A model generated the notes under the pieces. It did no database searches, was not told the DNA's origin, and saw only the letters and a program-made list of their open reading frames with translations. This document shows positions 24,354-36,673 of a stretch of DNA of 64,000 nt, one piece after another (the stretch's first letter is position 1; the number at the start of each line of letters is the position of its first letter). The stretch spans positions 62,001-126,000 of the forward strand of contig SAXG01000052.1 in NCBI GenBank assembly GCA_012932865.1. The letters run 5' to 3'. The DNA is from Amylostereum areolatum. Lineage: Eukaryota; Basidiomycota; Agaricomycetes; Russulales; Stereaceae. A program made the translations under genes and the position numbers.

Positions 24354-25194
24354 CTAGAGTCTGCTCGATTCCCCCCTCTCCCTCTTCCCTCTGCCGCGAG
24401 GGCGGCTGGAGCCACGACCTCGAACATGGCCCGATGGTGACCGACCTGGAGCAGATAGATCTGGAGTTTCTTGTGCTGTATCCTGAGCCTCGTCCGAAGG
24501 CGCGTTGGCGGCAAGAGAGACATCCGTAGTTGGAGGAGTTGTGGGCTTCGTCGACTGACCTTTCGGCCATTCGCCTCCCTTCTTATTCGAATCCCATTCC
24601 CGGCTTTGAATCTTCTCCATCTTCTTCTGCGCATTTTGCTCCCGAGTACGATCGACATTCTCCTGGACTTTGCGGGTTTTGGCCTGCCGTTGCCGTTCTG
24701 CCTCCTGGGTCTTTTTGAACGCGTCCTCGTCGGCTTGCACATCCTAAGCAACGTTGATCGACCCGTACAAACGTTCAGACCGGAGGGCGTACCATTCGAC
24801 GCTGCTTAATCTTCTCGTTCTGCTCGCGAATCCTGAACCATACGTTCCTTTAGCTCATCGTCCGTCGGTTTGTCCTGTGTATATTTCGTCAGACACGTTG
24901 CCGGGGACACGGAAGGGACGGGTAACGACGCACGCGAGTCCCGCCGGTCTTGACGCGTTCGTGGTTGATATATGGATCTTTCTTCTTCGTTGGGGTATCC
25001 TTAGCATCGTCGGCCTTGGATGGTTGGTCTGTGGCAAGCGAGGGCTCGGATGCCGTAGGGGTAGAGGAGGAGATCTCCGGGACTGGGAGTTCCGGCACAG
25101 AAGCGGAAGCTGGAGGATCGGACGTCACCACGGTGTCGGATTCGGAGACTTTGAGGTTAAGGCCGAGAGAATTAGACGGTGGGGGAGCAGACAT
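24354..25194 (-). CDS. Coiled-coil protein with RG-rich C-terminus (CCDC9-like), possible one-base frame error
   Basis: Start at 25194 (MSAPPPSNSLGLNLKVSES). Exon 1 is Ser/Pro/Asp-rich and ends KDPYINHERVKTGGTR at a GTGCGT donor. Exon 2 has DKPTDDELKERM followed by IREQNEKIKQRRM; exon 3 is a highly charged coiled coil (DEDAFKKTQEAERQRQ to REWDSNKK) and ends with an RGRGSSRPRGRGKRERG tail, typical of RNA-associated proteins. Order and content resemble the CCDC9 family, but I rate that identification as tentative. Between ERM and IREQ one base too many is present (near 24832), so the frame does not run through exon 2 as given. The start is 232 bp from the divergent PGK gene. Confidence 0.6.
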
Positions 25195-25426
25195 GCGGAT
25201 GTAGATGCAGGGGTTTGCCCGAGACGAAGGGCAAGTCGGGGTCAAGTACGAGAGCCGCCTGGACAGTAGAGGAAGAAGACCAGGAGCTTCTAGAGCTGGC
25301 TGTTGGACGTTGGCTAAATGGAATTCTATAAGTCCTTATCTGACCCGTATCGATCTCCGGAGTCCGTTCTCTTTTAACAGCCTTTGGTCCTCCATCCGAC
25401 CTCCGCTCACCCTTCCTCCTCGATCC

Positions 25427-27059
25427 ATGTCTCTCTCCAACAAACTCGCCATCACCGACCTTGATCTCAAGGACAAACGTGTCCTCATCCGCGTGGACTT
25501 CAATGTCCCCATGCAGGATGGCAAGATAACCAACCCCGCCGTGAGCTCTTCATTTCCGCTTCCATGATCTTCGCCTCATCGTGTTCAATAGCGCATTGTT
25601 GCTGCGCTTCCAACCATCAAATATGCCGTAGAGAACGGTTCGCACACGGCTCCCCTCCCTTCTGCACGGATTAACCGCTCTTCGGCTTCCTAGGCGCGTC
25701 CGCCGTCATCCTCATGTCCCACCTCGGGCGTCCTGACGGAAAGCCGAACCCCAAGTACTCGCTGGAGCCCGTATCCCATGAGCTTTCAAAGCAGATCGGA
25801 AAGCCCGTCACCTTCCTTCCTGATTGCGTTGGCCCAGACGTCGAGAAAGCGGTTGCATCTGCGAGTCATGGCTCCCTTATTCTCCTCGAGAATCTCCGTT
25901 TCCACATCGAAGAGGAAGGATCCGTCAAGGATAAGGAGGGCAAGAAAACCAAGGCCGATCCGGCCAAGGTATCGACGTTCCGTGAACAGCTCACTAGCCT
26001 CGGTGACGTTTATGTCAACGACGCTTTCGGCACCGCCCACCGCGCCCATTCCAGCATGGTCGGGGTGAAGCTTCCTCAACGTGCCGCAGGATTCTTGGTC
26101 AAGAAAGAACTCGAGTTCTTTGCAAAGGCCCTCGAGAGCCCTGATCGGCCATTCCTTGCTATCTTGGGTGGAGCGAAGGTGTCCGACAAAATCCAGCTGA
26201 TCGACAACATGCTCGACAAGGTGAGGTCTCTCTTGTTTGAAATATGCTTTTCGTTTGACTAGATCATTTGCTTGCAGGTCAACTCGCTGATTATTTGCGG
26301 AGGTATGGCCTTCACTTTCAAGAAGACTTTGGAGGGCGTGGCGGTACGTATGCCAGTGCCGATATCTTCTCGCATATTCTCATAGGCGGTCAGATCGGAA
26401 ACTCTCTTTTCGATGGTCCCGGATCCGAGAATGTTAAATCACTTGTCGAGAAGGCGAAGAAGAACAATGTCAAGCTTGTTTTCCCCGTTGACTACGTCAC
26501 TGCGGATAAGTTTGACAAGAACGCTGATGTAGGCATAAATATCCGCCCTCGTTGGCGCGCGACTCACAAGGGGTTTAGACTGGCCTTGCAAGCGACGCCG
26601 AAGGCATTCCGGACGGCTGGATGGGGTTGGACGCCGGGCCTAAGAGTCGGGAACTCTTCCGTCAGACTGTCCTCGAATCGAAGACCATTTTGTGGAACGG
26701 GTGAATTTCTTCGTGGTCGATTCGTATATCTGCGTCGCTGAAAATTCTCACCACAGTCCGCCTGGCGTTTTCGAATTCCCTGTTTTCGCGGAAGGTTCGA
26801 AGGCATTACTCGATGCCAACATCGAGGCCGCGAAGAACGGGGCCGTCGTTATTGTCGGCGGTGGCGACACTGCTACTCTGGCCGCTCAATACGGTGCGGA
26901 GGACAAGCTGAGCCACGTCAGTACCGGGGGCGGTGCAAGTCTTGAGCTTCTGGAGGGCAAGGTGCGCCTCTTCGGCATTTCATTGTGGGTGCAGTCTGAA
27001 GCCATTGACGATTCTTTGACCAGGTTCTTCCCGGCGTCGCCGAGCTTAGCGAGAAGTAG
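25427..27059 (+). CDS. PGK1: Phosphoglycerate kinase
   Basis: Glycolytic enzyme that transfers phosphate from 1,3-bisphosphoglycerate to ADP in the cytosol. Start at 25427 gives [20 protein letters not shown], and the substrate motif [15 protein letters not shown] follows. Seven or eight exons splice in frame: [88 protein letters not shown], then [59 protein letters not shown] and [13 protein letters not shown] with [15 protein letters not shown]. Ends [10 protein letters not shown] at 27059. All family motifs, including the ATP-site Gly-rich loop, are intact; length near the usual 415-418 residues. Confidence 0.96.
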
Positions 27060-27331
27060 AGGTGTTAGTGCAGAAAGTTGTATAAAGATTCACTTGTATT
27101 CTACCCACGAGAACCCATGAAATTTCGTAACATCACCTATCCGTGTGCACACACCATACTTATCCATGTAAGTGCACTGTACTTATGTACATGTAAGGAT
27201 CGCGACTGGTAACTGTACCCAGCTGTAAGTGGGCGCCGTCGGGCCGGGCATCTCCGGATGGGCTTTACGGTACACTTGAACTTGGACGTAAGTCGTAACG
27301 TTCTTAGCATTCCTCCTCAGACCACGATCTC

Positions 27332-29583
27332 ATGTCTAGACCGAACCTTCGTTCCACTCGTCTGACTTCTACAAAATCTCCTGAGTTGGAGTCCGTGGCC
27401 CCAGTTGGACCCTATTCGCCCGCACGGGACCAAGACGACAAATGTCCTGCATGTTACGCAACAGGAGAGACGAGTTCGACCATCGCTGCTGACAAGGAAA
27501 GCTGGATCAGGTGTGACGCGTGCAAAATGTGGTTTCATTGGAGATGCGTAGAATCCGGAGAAGATTTAGCAGCCATTGATAAATGGTGCGTTTGTATCCT
27601 GCTCCCAACTTCCGTGCTTTGACGAACTTCCAGGTTCTGCTCTTCGTGCAGAAGTGCTGACCCTTCACGAACCGTGACATTGAAACCCCCCGCCCGCAAA
27701 TCTACCCGAAAGAAACCAATACGAGATTACGCCAATTTACATGCCGGGGTTGGGCCATCGGGCTCGTCGAAATGGGTGGAACTGTTGGACCGGAAAGAGT
27801 TCGCCAAGGATTCGTTCAAGAGGATGGGTGGCGCTGAAGTCTCCCAGCAGTGGTTGGAGACAGATCCCTCGGCCATGCAGGATCCCATTGTGGTGGAGAA
27901 ACCGGACGGGTTAGGCATGAAGATGCCTTCGGACGACACGACTGTTGCTCGTATCGCCGAGATTATAGGAGAAGACACCCCGGTAGAAGTTATAGGTTTG
28001 TGGCTGTTTCCTATCGTTGTCTTACGCTAAATCAACTACCCCTCAACCAGACGTGGCGACACAGTCCAGTCTATCCGGATGGACATTGGGAAAATGGTCG
28101 CAATACTACTCATTAGAGCCTTCGGCGCGCGACAAAATTCGGAACGTTATCTCTCTCGAAATATCTTCATCCAAGCTTGCGGAGGAAGTGCTGCCACCCC
28201 GACTTGTCAGAGAAATCGACTGGGTAGAAAAGTATTGGCCCAGCAACAAGAAAGGGAGAGGCCATGTTTATCCCAAGGTTCAACTGTACTGTCTGATGGG
28301 CGTACAGGGGGCATGGACGGTGTGTTATACGATGTGCTACTTGTTGCATTTCCTGAGGGGCTTTTGTAGGACTGGCATGTAGATTTTGCAGGTTCTTCCG
28401 TCTATTACCACATCCTACGTGGTGCAAAAGTGAGTGTCCCATTTAAGGCTGCAGATGTTTGTTTATGAATTGCGTCCAGACGTTTCTGTTCATTCGACCG
28501 ACGGCGGAGAACCTCGCGGCCTATGAGCGATGGTCTGGAACGGAGATGCAAACTCATACGTGGCTGGGTGACCTTGTAGATGAAGTCATAAGGATCGACC
28601 TATCGCAAGGAAATACGATGATCATTCCGACAGGCTGGATACATGCTGTCGTAAGTTTTAAGCTTGTCGTTCTATGCGGCGCGTTAACGTAGTAGATGCC
28701 TAGCATACTCCGGTAGATGCGCTAGTGTTTGGGGGCAATTTCCTGCATTCATACAATGCCCAAATACGTACGTTGCAGCGGGCTCGACCTTTGTCCTCGA
28801 ACTTACCCCGGAAAAGAGCTCAAGATTCGAGACATCGAGATTGCGACCCACGTGCCCAAGAAATTTCGGTTCCCCCTCTTCTCCAAGTGCGTTGGTTTTG
28901 TATCAGGGATGCTGATGCTTATAGGATTGTGTAGGCTGTCCTGGTACGTCGGGGAGAAATTCTTGCGGGATCTACGGGCCAAGGAGGACTTCTCGACGCG
29001 AGTGTTGGAGTCGGTCGAGGCGCTCTCGTGTTTCCTCGTTTCTGAGGCTCGCACACTCGAACGAGGCACGGAAGCGGGTAAACGAGAAGCCAAGGACCAG
29101 GTTCCATCCGATCGAGTGAAGGATCCGTCAGCGGTGGCTCGAGAGCTCCGATGGCGTGTGAGGTTGGCCTTGGGAAGCGACAGCGACGGGGAGTCGATCG
29201 AACCTCGGCGATCGCACGGGACGGATAGCGACCATGGTGGGTTGAAACGGAAGCGAGGCGCGGCGGCGGGGGAGCCAGAACACAAGTTCAAGAACTTCCA
29301 ACCCGTGCTCTGGGATGGGACGGTGAAGAGTGAGGAAAATCGAACCAAACAGGTGCGAAAAAGTCGACCGGTGGAGGATGATGAGGGATGGAGGGACGCG
29401 TGGCTGGGGGTAGAGACAGAGGAGCCGTCGGGGAGTGAGGCTGTTGTGCATTCCAAGCGCAGGATGGTGACGCGAGTGCGAAGGACGGCGAGTGGGTTGG
29501 AGAGGCAAAGGATGGAGAGCGTGTTGGAGAGGTGGGAATGGGGGACTGATCCGGATGAACGGATGGACGAGACGATCTCTTGA
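27332..29583 (+). CDS. PHD-finger JmjC histone demethylase (JHD1/KDM2-like)
   Basis: Fe(II)/2-oxoglutarate-dependent lysine demethylase, likely acting on H3K36 in chromatin by family analogy. The N-terminal PHD finger runs from CPACYATGE through [12 protein letters not shown] to CSSC (split by one intron). The JmjC domain gives [18 protein letters not shown], then [19 protein letters not shown] with the HxD iron ligands, [16 protein letters not shown], and [21 protein letters not shown] with the distal His; [12 protein letters not shown] follows across an intron. The C-terminal third is charged, with [16 protein letters not shown] and acidic/basic low-complexity stretches. Start at 27332 and stop at 29581-29583. 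No frame breaks seen. H3K36 specificity is inference. Confidence 0.9.
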
Positions 29584-29931
29584 ACGGTGCTTAGCTCGTT
29601 GTATTCATGTATCTTGCACTCGTTAGTCTCTGTAGCAGCAAGTCTTCGGAGCTCAGGTGCTCAAGATTTGTGCGGCGATCCGACCAAAAGGTGGTGGGTT
29701 CATTCCACGACGGTTGGATCAGTGAAACTCTCTTGTTAGTTCCAAGTACTTACTCCTATTTGGTTCGACTTATAAACAAGATTGGCAAGTCGAGGTCTTG
29801 TTACGTAATCTACCCGCCGAGCTCACCGCGACCATCATTCGCATCGAGTCTCGATCACCTCCTCTGCCGCCACGACGAGTCAAGTTTCCCGATAACGCCC
29901 ATTCTATCGATTCTGTGAAAATACCCCGAGA
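29584..29931. other. Intergenic region before Skt5-like gene
   Basis: About 350 bp; contains the 3' end of the JmjC gene and the Skt5-like promoter. No gene, repeat or tRNA structure recognised. Confidence 0.4.
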
Positions 29932-32247
29932 ATGAACGCGGAAGAATATCCTCCTCCTCAACCTCGTCACGCAGCCACATTCGATCTCACGCAGGCGGAG
30001 AGCCGGCGGCGGGGCTACATTCAGACCGACGACCCGCCGCCTCAGTGGACCGAGGGCGAGGACGGACAGTGGAGCGCTGCAGGTGGCCCTTCTGGCAGTA
30101 GTGAGCACCTGTCTCCTTTCTGCCCTCGTCTTTGTTCAACTTGTGCTCCGTTCTCCCTCGCCCCCAGCCCGCGCCCTCACCATGCACAACAACCGCTCCG
30201 TGCCTTCTCTCCCTTCTCAGCACCACCCGGGCTCCGACGATAATACAGAGCCCGTTCCCCCAATGCCTCCCGCCTACGACCCCACCGCCGCCCTCCACTC
30301 CTTCCACGCCCTCCGCATCACAGACCCCGTTCCCCGCGCATCCAGCGTCGCCTCCGAGTCCAACAGATCATACCACTCCGCCCTGTCCTCTCCCGGCCCC
30401 CCACATCCACCCGTCGTCAACGGTTTACCCTCTCGTCCCAATCCCGGCCGCCCTCCCATACATCCTTCGGGCGTTCAAGGTGCCCCATCGCTCTACCGAA
30501 ACCAGTCTTTGAACAATAACGGCGCGTACCCCGATGGTGGCCCCGACCTCCAGCGCGACCCCGCCTATGATAATGATCAAGCCAGCGTCTACTATCGGGA
30601 TGATGCTTCGTCGATCCATAGCGGGTACACCCCTCCACCAAATCCAGGTCTCGTCTATGGTCAGCCCCAACGCTATGGACCTGTCCCAGTTCAGTCTATG
30701 GGTGGGCGGCCGGGAGAATACAATGTGCTATATGCAGCGGCGTCGGATGTCCTCGGCGTCGGCCTCCCGCCTGGAGCACCTGGCTCTTCGCATTTTCTCC
30801 CCTCAGATCAGGCAATGGATTACCAATACGCCCAAAGTACACTGTCCTTGACGTCTAGTCACTCGGTCCCTGCCATGGCCTCCAGCCAGACGTCGCATTC
30901 GTCCGGAAGCGCACCGTCGATCAACTCTCAGGTTCCCTACTCCCCCACCAGCATTGCCTCCGCGCCTGTGCAAGACGACGTCGACTTCGAGGGCAGGCCC
31001 TCGTTCCAGCGATCCGGGACGGCCGCGACCGTCAACTTACGTACTCAGAAGACGAAAGCTGTCGACTTGCGGGCCCCACCGTATACGAAGCAGTATATCG
31101 ACGATTACCGCCAACGTATCAAGGCGGACCCCGATCCAGAGGCTCATTTCGCCTACGCCAGATATCTCATCGACGCCGCAAAGAAAATAGGTGCCGACGC
31201 GAAGGATCAACGCGCCGTGCGCAAATACCGAGATACCCTAATACAGGAGTCTCTCAAGGTTATTCGAAGGCTTGCCACCCAGGGACAACCCTTCCACGAC
31301 GCCCAGTTTTTCTTGGCCAACTGCTACGGGACCGGCATGTTAGGACTCCAAGTCGATCACGAGAAGGCGTACCACCTCTACCTGCAAGCAGCGAAGCAGA
31401 ATCATCCTGCAGCAACGTATCGCGTTGCCGTTTGCAACGAGATCGGTGCCGGCACGCGCAAGGAGCCTCCTCGTGCTGCCGCCTTTTATAGGAAGGCCGC
31501 CTCGTTGGGAGATACCCCGGCCATGTACAAGCTGGGCATGATCTTGCTGCAGGGAACCTTGGGTGAGGCGAGGAATCCTCGGGAAGCCGTTGGCTGGCTC
31601 CGCAGAGCCGCGGAGCAGGCGGACGAGGAGTATCCTCACGCCTTGCACGAGCTCGCCCTTCTTCACGAGAACCCCAACTCGCAAATCGTGGCGTACGATC
31701 CCATCCAGGCTCGAGAGCTCTATTCAAGAGCCGCCTACTTGGGCTATACGCAGTCGCAGTACAAGCTCGGCCAGTGCTACGAGTATGGCGCGCTGGGTTG
31801 TCCCGTAGATCCTCGGCGGTCCATCGCATGGTACACCAAGGCAGCGGAGAAGGGCAATTCGGAGGCGGAGTTGGCGTTGAGCGGTTGGTATCTGACGGGC
31901 AGTGAGGGCGTGCTGAAGCAGAGCGATTCGGAGGCGTATCTGTGGGCAAGGCGCGCTGCGAACAAAGGTTTGAGCAAAGCAGAGTACGCCGTCGGATACT
32001 ACGCCGAGGTGGGCATCGGGATCAAGCAAGACGTCGACTTCGCGAAGCGGTGGTACATGCGGGCGGCGGGTAAGAGTATCATCGACTCCCCGGTTCTACG
32101 CAAACTGACCTATGCGTTTTCCGTGCAGCGCAAGGCAACAAGCGGGCCATGAATCGATTGACGGAGATGAAGCGGCAGGGGACGAAGCGGGCTAACATGG
32201 CACGACCGACGCGTCAACAGGCTGAGTCGGAATGCGTAATTACATAG
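29932..32247 (+). CDS. Sel1-repeat chitin synthase regulator (Skt5/Chs4-like) with C-terminal CaaX box
   Basis: Activator of a class IV chitin synthase; Skt5/Chs4 links the enzyme to the bud neck or septum in yeast. A short exon (MNAEEYPPPQPRHAA...) splices in phase to the main exon, or translation may start at the Met at 30182. After a long Pro/Ser-rich N-terminus comes YTKQYIDDYRQRIKADPD and then at least six Sel1 repeats (AYHLYLQAAKQNHPAATYRV, AAFYRKAASLGDTPAMYKLG, AVGWLRRAAEQADEEYPHAL, and so on) to about residue 690. The last exon is spliced: GTAAGA after the AA in MRAA leads to QGNKRAMNRLTEM and the end PTRQQAESECVIT. That terminal CVIT is a CaaX prenylation motif, as in yeast Skt5. The unspliced frame would stop earlier at 32152. 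Confidence 0.88.
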
Positions 32248-33023
32248 CACTAAGTAGGCTGGTGCGGTACGTTTACAGAGGCTGCTCAATTCTACACGTG
32301 TCCTGTGGTAAATGGCCTGCTGGTTCCACGGTTACGGGTACGACACACAACAAACAACCCTGTATAAGACCTGACGGGAAAAGGGCGGAAATAGTGATTC
32401 TGAAAAAGCTTACCAATTTCCACCCACTTTCAGATGGAAAGGGGCGAAATAACATGGAAATAGCCAATCTACGGACTCGCCTCACTCGGTGTCACCCCTA
32501 GACAGAGCGGTAAATGTCCCGCACAACAGACCACATGATCATTGAGCATATAAGGAAAGTGTACAAATAGCGACAGGAGAGCATGAGGCAAAATGATGAT
32601 ATCCAAGTGATGGGCGAAAGATCCGCGCAGCGGATCCACCGGCACCAAACACCACTAGCGTAGGTAAATGGGCATCCGCGATACCCAAGCAAGGTAGGAG
32701 GCTGACGACGCATCAGCGGATGCTCGATTCCCCTTTACGCTAGGAGACAGACTCACCTAATGCACTGGTGGCAATGCAATCCGCAGAAAATCACCCTGAA
32801 GTGGTGGGTTCGGCTGCATGTACGGTGCGAGGATTTCTGCATGCCAACAAAGATAGAGCAGGAAGGCGTTGCTAGCCCACCTTCCCATCACCTGAACTTC
32901 TGCGAACGGGACCCCTCGCAGGAGGTAGTGCAATGTGCCTCCGATGTGGAAACCATGGCAAAGCTTGAAGTCAACTGCTGCTGCCTGGCATGCATCCCGA
33001 AGGCGCGCTACAAATGCGGCCTT
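32248..33023. other. Intergenic boundary between gene block and transposon island
   Basis: About 780 bp with no supported gene. Short open frames have no family features. The right edge is the 3' terminus of a minus-strand LTR. Confidence 0.4.
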
Positions 33024-33199
33024 TGTCAGAAACGCAGTTTATGAGACCGATGGAACCACCTAAGTCACGATGATGGGAGGAGCGAGAGAGAACAAATGGA
33101 TTTGAGAGTGTCAAGCCTAGGGTAGTGCAACACAGGCTACAGTACTGTACAACGAGATGGACAGTCTGGGGAAAAGGGAAGAGAAACACTGTCCTTATA

Positions 33200-34516
33200 C
33201 ATCAGTAACTTGACACATTTAGTTGGGGAGTTACCGGTATTTGATGGACAGTTATGAGACAGTTGGCTTCTTGCGCTGTTCGGCCGGTTAAGGAAACTCC
33301 GATCAACCCGGTAACTGCCCGCAGCTTGCCGCGCGCGCCCCGGGATTTGCCCCAAGGCTAAATCGGGCCTGCCCTAAAGTCAATTAACCGTGGGACAGCT
33401 GACTCACTCATGCGGCTACTTCACTCACCGTGCCAGCGCACACCTTCTCTCCTCACGACCACCACCACTCCCACCGTCGTTGTCCCTCCCTCTCTCCGCA
33501 CTCCCACCACTGCCTGGGCCTCGTCGCCCGCCGCCTCGTCGCCCATCCATTCCATCGCCCCGCCACCGTGTCGCCCTGCTTTGCGTCACCCCCGCTTTGC
33601 ATCACCCCCGCTTTTGCGTCCCCTTTTCCGCCTCGTCTCCTGCACCGCCTTGTCTCCCCTCCGTCATCGCGTCCCCTCCGTCATCGTGTCGCCCCTGCCG
33701 TCACATCTCCCTGCGCCTCATCGCCCCCACCACCTCGTCAACCCCGCCGCCTCGTCAACCGTGCCATCTTGTCGCCCCGACGACTCGCCGCCTGTGCCTC
33801 GTCGCCCGCGGTCTCGCTGCCCACGGTCTCGTTACCCCTGCGGTTTCATTACCCCCGCAGTCTCGTCACCGCCCCCGCTGTCTCGTTGCCGCCCCCGCCA
33901 TCTCGTTGCCGCCCCCACTGTCTCGTTGCCTCCCCTGTGTTGCTCCCCCCGTCTTGTCGCTCACGCCGCATCTTGTCGCTCACGCTGCGTCGTTCCCCGG
34001 CCCTCTCGTCGCTCCCTGGCCTACTCGTCACTCCCTCGTCTCGTCACTCCCTCGTCTCGTTGCTCCCCGGCTGTCACCTCGCTCCCCAGCCGTCATGTTG
34101 CCTCCCCTGTCTCATCACTCCCCCCGCCTCGTCACTCCTGGCCGTTGTCATTTGTGCTTCTTGTTGCACTGTCTTGTTGCTTGTTTTTGCTTATCATATT
34201 ACTATACCATATACATTTCATTAATTTTGTTACAATATTATGCAGAATATAACTGGCTTGGTTGTCATAATGTTGTGTGATTGTAGTCTACAAACAAACA
34301 AGAAATCCAAAGATGTAGGTTGAAGGTGTGTTGTTTGGTACTTGGTCCCTAGTTCACCTAGGTTATACTTCAATTGGTATTCAGTTGACCAACCTCCCAA
34401 TGAATACGTGGGTTTTGGACCAGTTTCGAAGTTTGGGTGTTTCGCCTGTTTTATAGGTTATACAACTCGGCAACTAGCCAAAACATGCCTTAACTCAATG
34501 TGATAAGTTGCTGATG
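33200..34516. mobile_element. Non-autonomous TIR DNA element carrying a C-rich minisatellite
   Basis: It interrupts the G1c LTR. The left end CATCAGTAACTTGACACATT and the right end, read in reverse, CATCAGCAACTTATCACATT form imperfect terminal inverted repeats of about 27 bp (roughly 21 matches). A TA dinucleotide flanks both ends, consistent with the uninterrupted LTR sequence (TTATATAC) having one TA fewer. The interior has no transposase. From 33400 to 34160 it is a C/T-rich, degenerate repeat with units like GTCTCGTTGCCGCCCCC; the right part is AT-richer. Superfamily is not determined; a TA target suggests Tc1/mariner-like. Confidence 0.65.
33400..34160 (+). repeat. C-rich degenerate minisatellite, open in three frames
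   Basis: CTCGTCGCC/GTCTCGTTGCCGCCCC-type units repeat irregularly. All three plus-strand frames stay open for 264-296 codons, because the motif rarely produces TA-containing stops. I see no reason to call it protein-coding. Confidence 0.75.
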
Positions 34517-34766
34517 TATACAGGTAGGAGCAATGGTGGGATGCGATGCGATAGTGGTGCGAGCGGGGGGAGACAATAAGAAAGGAGTCATGGGGCGGAG
34601 GGCAGAAGTCCGGAGCGATGATGTCATAGATAAGGGGACGGGGTTCCACTCGGAAGTCCGGGCAATGACGTTGTTGGAGCATGTGATGCAAAGGAAAGTC
34701 ATGTGCCATGACGTGTCGCGTGTACAAGGTCTGCAAACGAAGAAAGAAATGGAGCGATCCGTGACA

Positions 34767-35630
34767 TTACCCCCCCTTTAAGACGCGCTTTCGCCTGGAG
34801 CGCGATGTCATCTGCAAGGGTAGATGCGAGAAAATCGTCAAAGGAGATGCCGAGGGAACACACGGGGCGGCGCACATTTGGGTGGCGCTTGTAGAAGGCA
34901 TCGATCATGTCAGTAACTTTTGAGAGCGACGAACGTGGGAGCCAGGTGTTTTCGGAGTCAGGATAGCCGGCCCACTTGACGAGGTACTGAATACCTTTCT
35001 TGTTACGAGTTGGCTTGGAGTCGACAATGTCTTCAACGTCGTATTCTTCTTCGTCGTCAATGAGGTCAGGTGGTGGCTGTTTGTAGTTTGGCCCGTGAGC
35101 GGTTGTCTCCTTGTATGCGGTGAGTGACGAGGCATGGAAGACTGGATGGATTCACCACGTCTTCAGCAGCTTCAAGCGGTAGTTGACTGGGCTGATGATG
35201 TCAATGATCTCGAAGGGTCTGAATTGTTTGGCGGCAAGCTTAGCTTTTGGTCTCGTTGTCTTCAGATTCTTGCCTTCTAGCCATACTTTGTCTCCGACGG
35301 CAAACTGCATTGACTTGCTGATCGTGTCGCCATTGTAGTGCTTCATCAAGTCCGATGCGAGGGAGAGGCTGGCCTTGATCTCCTGTCGGACTTCTTCAAG
35401 TTGACGGAGGCGTTCTTCAACTGCAGGGACCTTTGAGGACGGGTTGACAGATGGGTACATCTTGGGGAGGAAACCGTGAAGGACTTCAAAGGGAGCCTTT
35501 CTAGTAGCTGCATGGGTACGGGAGTTGTGAGAAAACTCGAAGAAGGGCAACCACTTCACCCAGTCGTCTTGACGGTAGTTGCAGAATACTCGCAGGAACT
35601 GCTCGAGGTTCTGGTTCTCGCGTTCGGTCT
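34767..35630 (-). pseudogene. G1 copy c pol remnant: integrase C-terminus and chromodomain
   Basis: The piece from WLPFFEFSHNSRTH to SPVNYRLKL encodes the end of integrase, then SKPTRNKKGIQYLVKWAGY-like chromodomain sequence and the tail FDDFLASTLADDIALQAKAR, as in the full copy. The reading frame changes at least twice (around 35150 and 34905), so the fragment is not translatable as one piece. The purine-rich tract next to the LTR at 34767-34785 matches the PPT of the full copy. Confidence 0.85.
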
Positions 35631-36102
35631 TGTTGAACAGACTTATCCAAGTCAGTGAGACGCTCAGTCGAAGGGATACTTCGAGTTATATATTATACCT
35701 TATCCAAGTCAGTGAGACGCTATAGTAAGGTATGTAAGCCAGAGAGAAATAAGTAGAAGGTATAAAGGTTTGCTCACCTCAGTTGAAGGGATACTTCGAG
35801 TGAGGAGGCAGGACGAAATACGAGAGCCTTATATACCCAAACCGCTGTGCCATAAGAGCCAATCATAAAAGCCGTAAGAAAGTGGTGCCATAGTGTAGCA
35901 TAATTAATCAGCGCCAAGAGTGCGCTCAGTCATCTACCACAGCTTTCATGTGAAAGCGTACAGTAAGAATCACATGCTCCGCACAGCCTCGCACAGCCGA
36001 TTCCATATTGTTCCGGTTCTTCCCAGAACCTTCCATTCCTTTCCGTCACATATTACATAATGTAGTTGAAGCTAGAGATTGTCCGCATTACTATCTTCAA
36101 CA
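35631..36102 (-). repeat. Copia 3' LTR
   Basis: 472 bp with TG..CA ends. It is preceded, in element orientation, by the polypurine tract AAGTGGGAG at 36103-36111. Confidence 0.9.
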
Positions 36103-36673
36103 CTCCCACTTAATGGGATGATCGAAAGCTAGCCACTCTCCTTTGCTTCCACTAAACCCATCCTCCCACTCAAACAGATGTGTGTGTCATAAGGGACAGG
36201 CTTGGTCAGAGCATCTGCCACTATATCCGCTGAAGGGGCATGAACCAAGGAAACCAATCCATTATCGACGCATTCCCAAATGTAATGCCAACGAATATCA
36301 ATGTGCTTTAGACTTTTACCAGTGACAGGGTTTTGTGCACTAATAAGCGCGCCCCGGTTGTCACCATACAAGGTAAAAGGCACTTGACTCGGGTAGCCGA
36401 TCTCTTGATAGAGGTTCCTGTACCAAGCCATCTGTTTTGCCGCTTCTGCCATTGCGACGTACTCCGCTTCATGGGTAGAATGGGATATCAACTTCTGCTT
36501 CTTTGACATCCAGGCGATAGCGCCGCCGGAGTAGATGAAGACGTATGCAGATGTCGAGTGATGATTATCCCTATTCTCCGCCCAATCCGCATCAGAGAAA
36601 CCAAATAGCTTGTCCTTCACTTTGCCATTGTAGCGAATGCGATAGTCCTGTGTACCAACAATGTACCGCAGAA

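Larger units (their letters stand above)
33024..34766 (-). repeat. LTR of G1 copy c, in two pieces (34517-34766 and 33024-33199)
   Basis: The LTR begins TGTCACGGATCGC at 34766 and ends at 33024 with TG..CA termini. Removing the insertion leaves about 426 bp, close to the 420-421 bp LTRs of the full copy. Confidence 0.85.
33024..35630 (-). mobile_element. Ty3/Gypsy family G1, copy c: 3' fragment with split LTR
   Basis: Minus-strand remnant. It contains the end of the integrase, a chromodomain, the polypurine tract and a complete 3' LTR, and it aligns closely with the copy at 37817-44041. The 5' part is missing: homology stops exactly at the Copia LTR border at 35631. The LTR is split by another element (33200-34516). 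Confidence 0.9.

Noticed and set aside
28803..29508. Long minus-strand open frames opposite the JmjC gene C-terminus
   Set aside because: Shadow of a GC-rich low-complexity coding region; no splice or domain evidence.
33390..34280. Three overlapping plus-strand open frames of 264-296 codons
   Set aside because: They arise from a C-rich repeat that lacks stop-forming triplets; no domain and repetitive composition in every frame.
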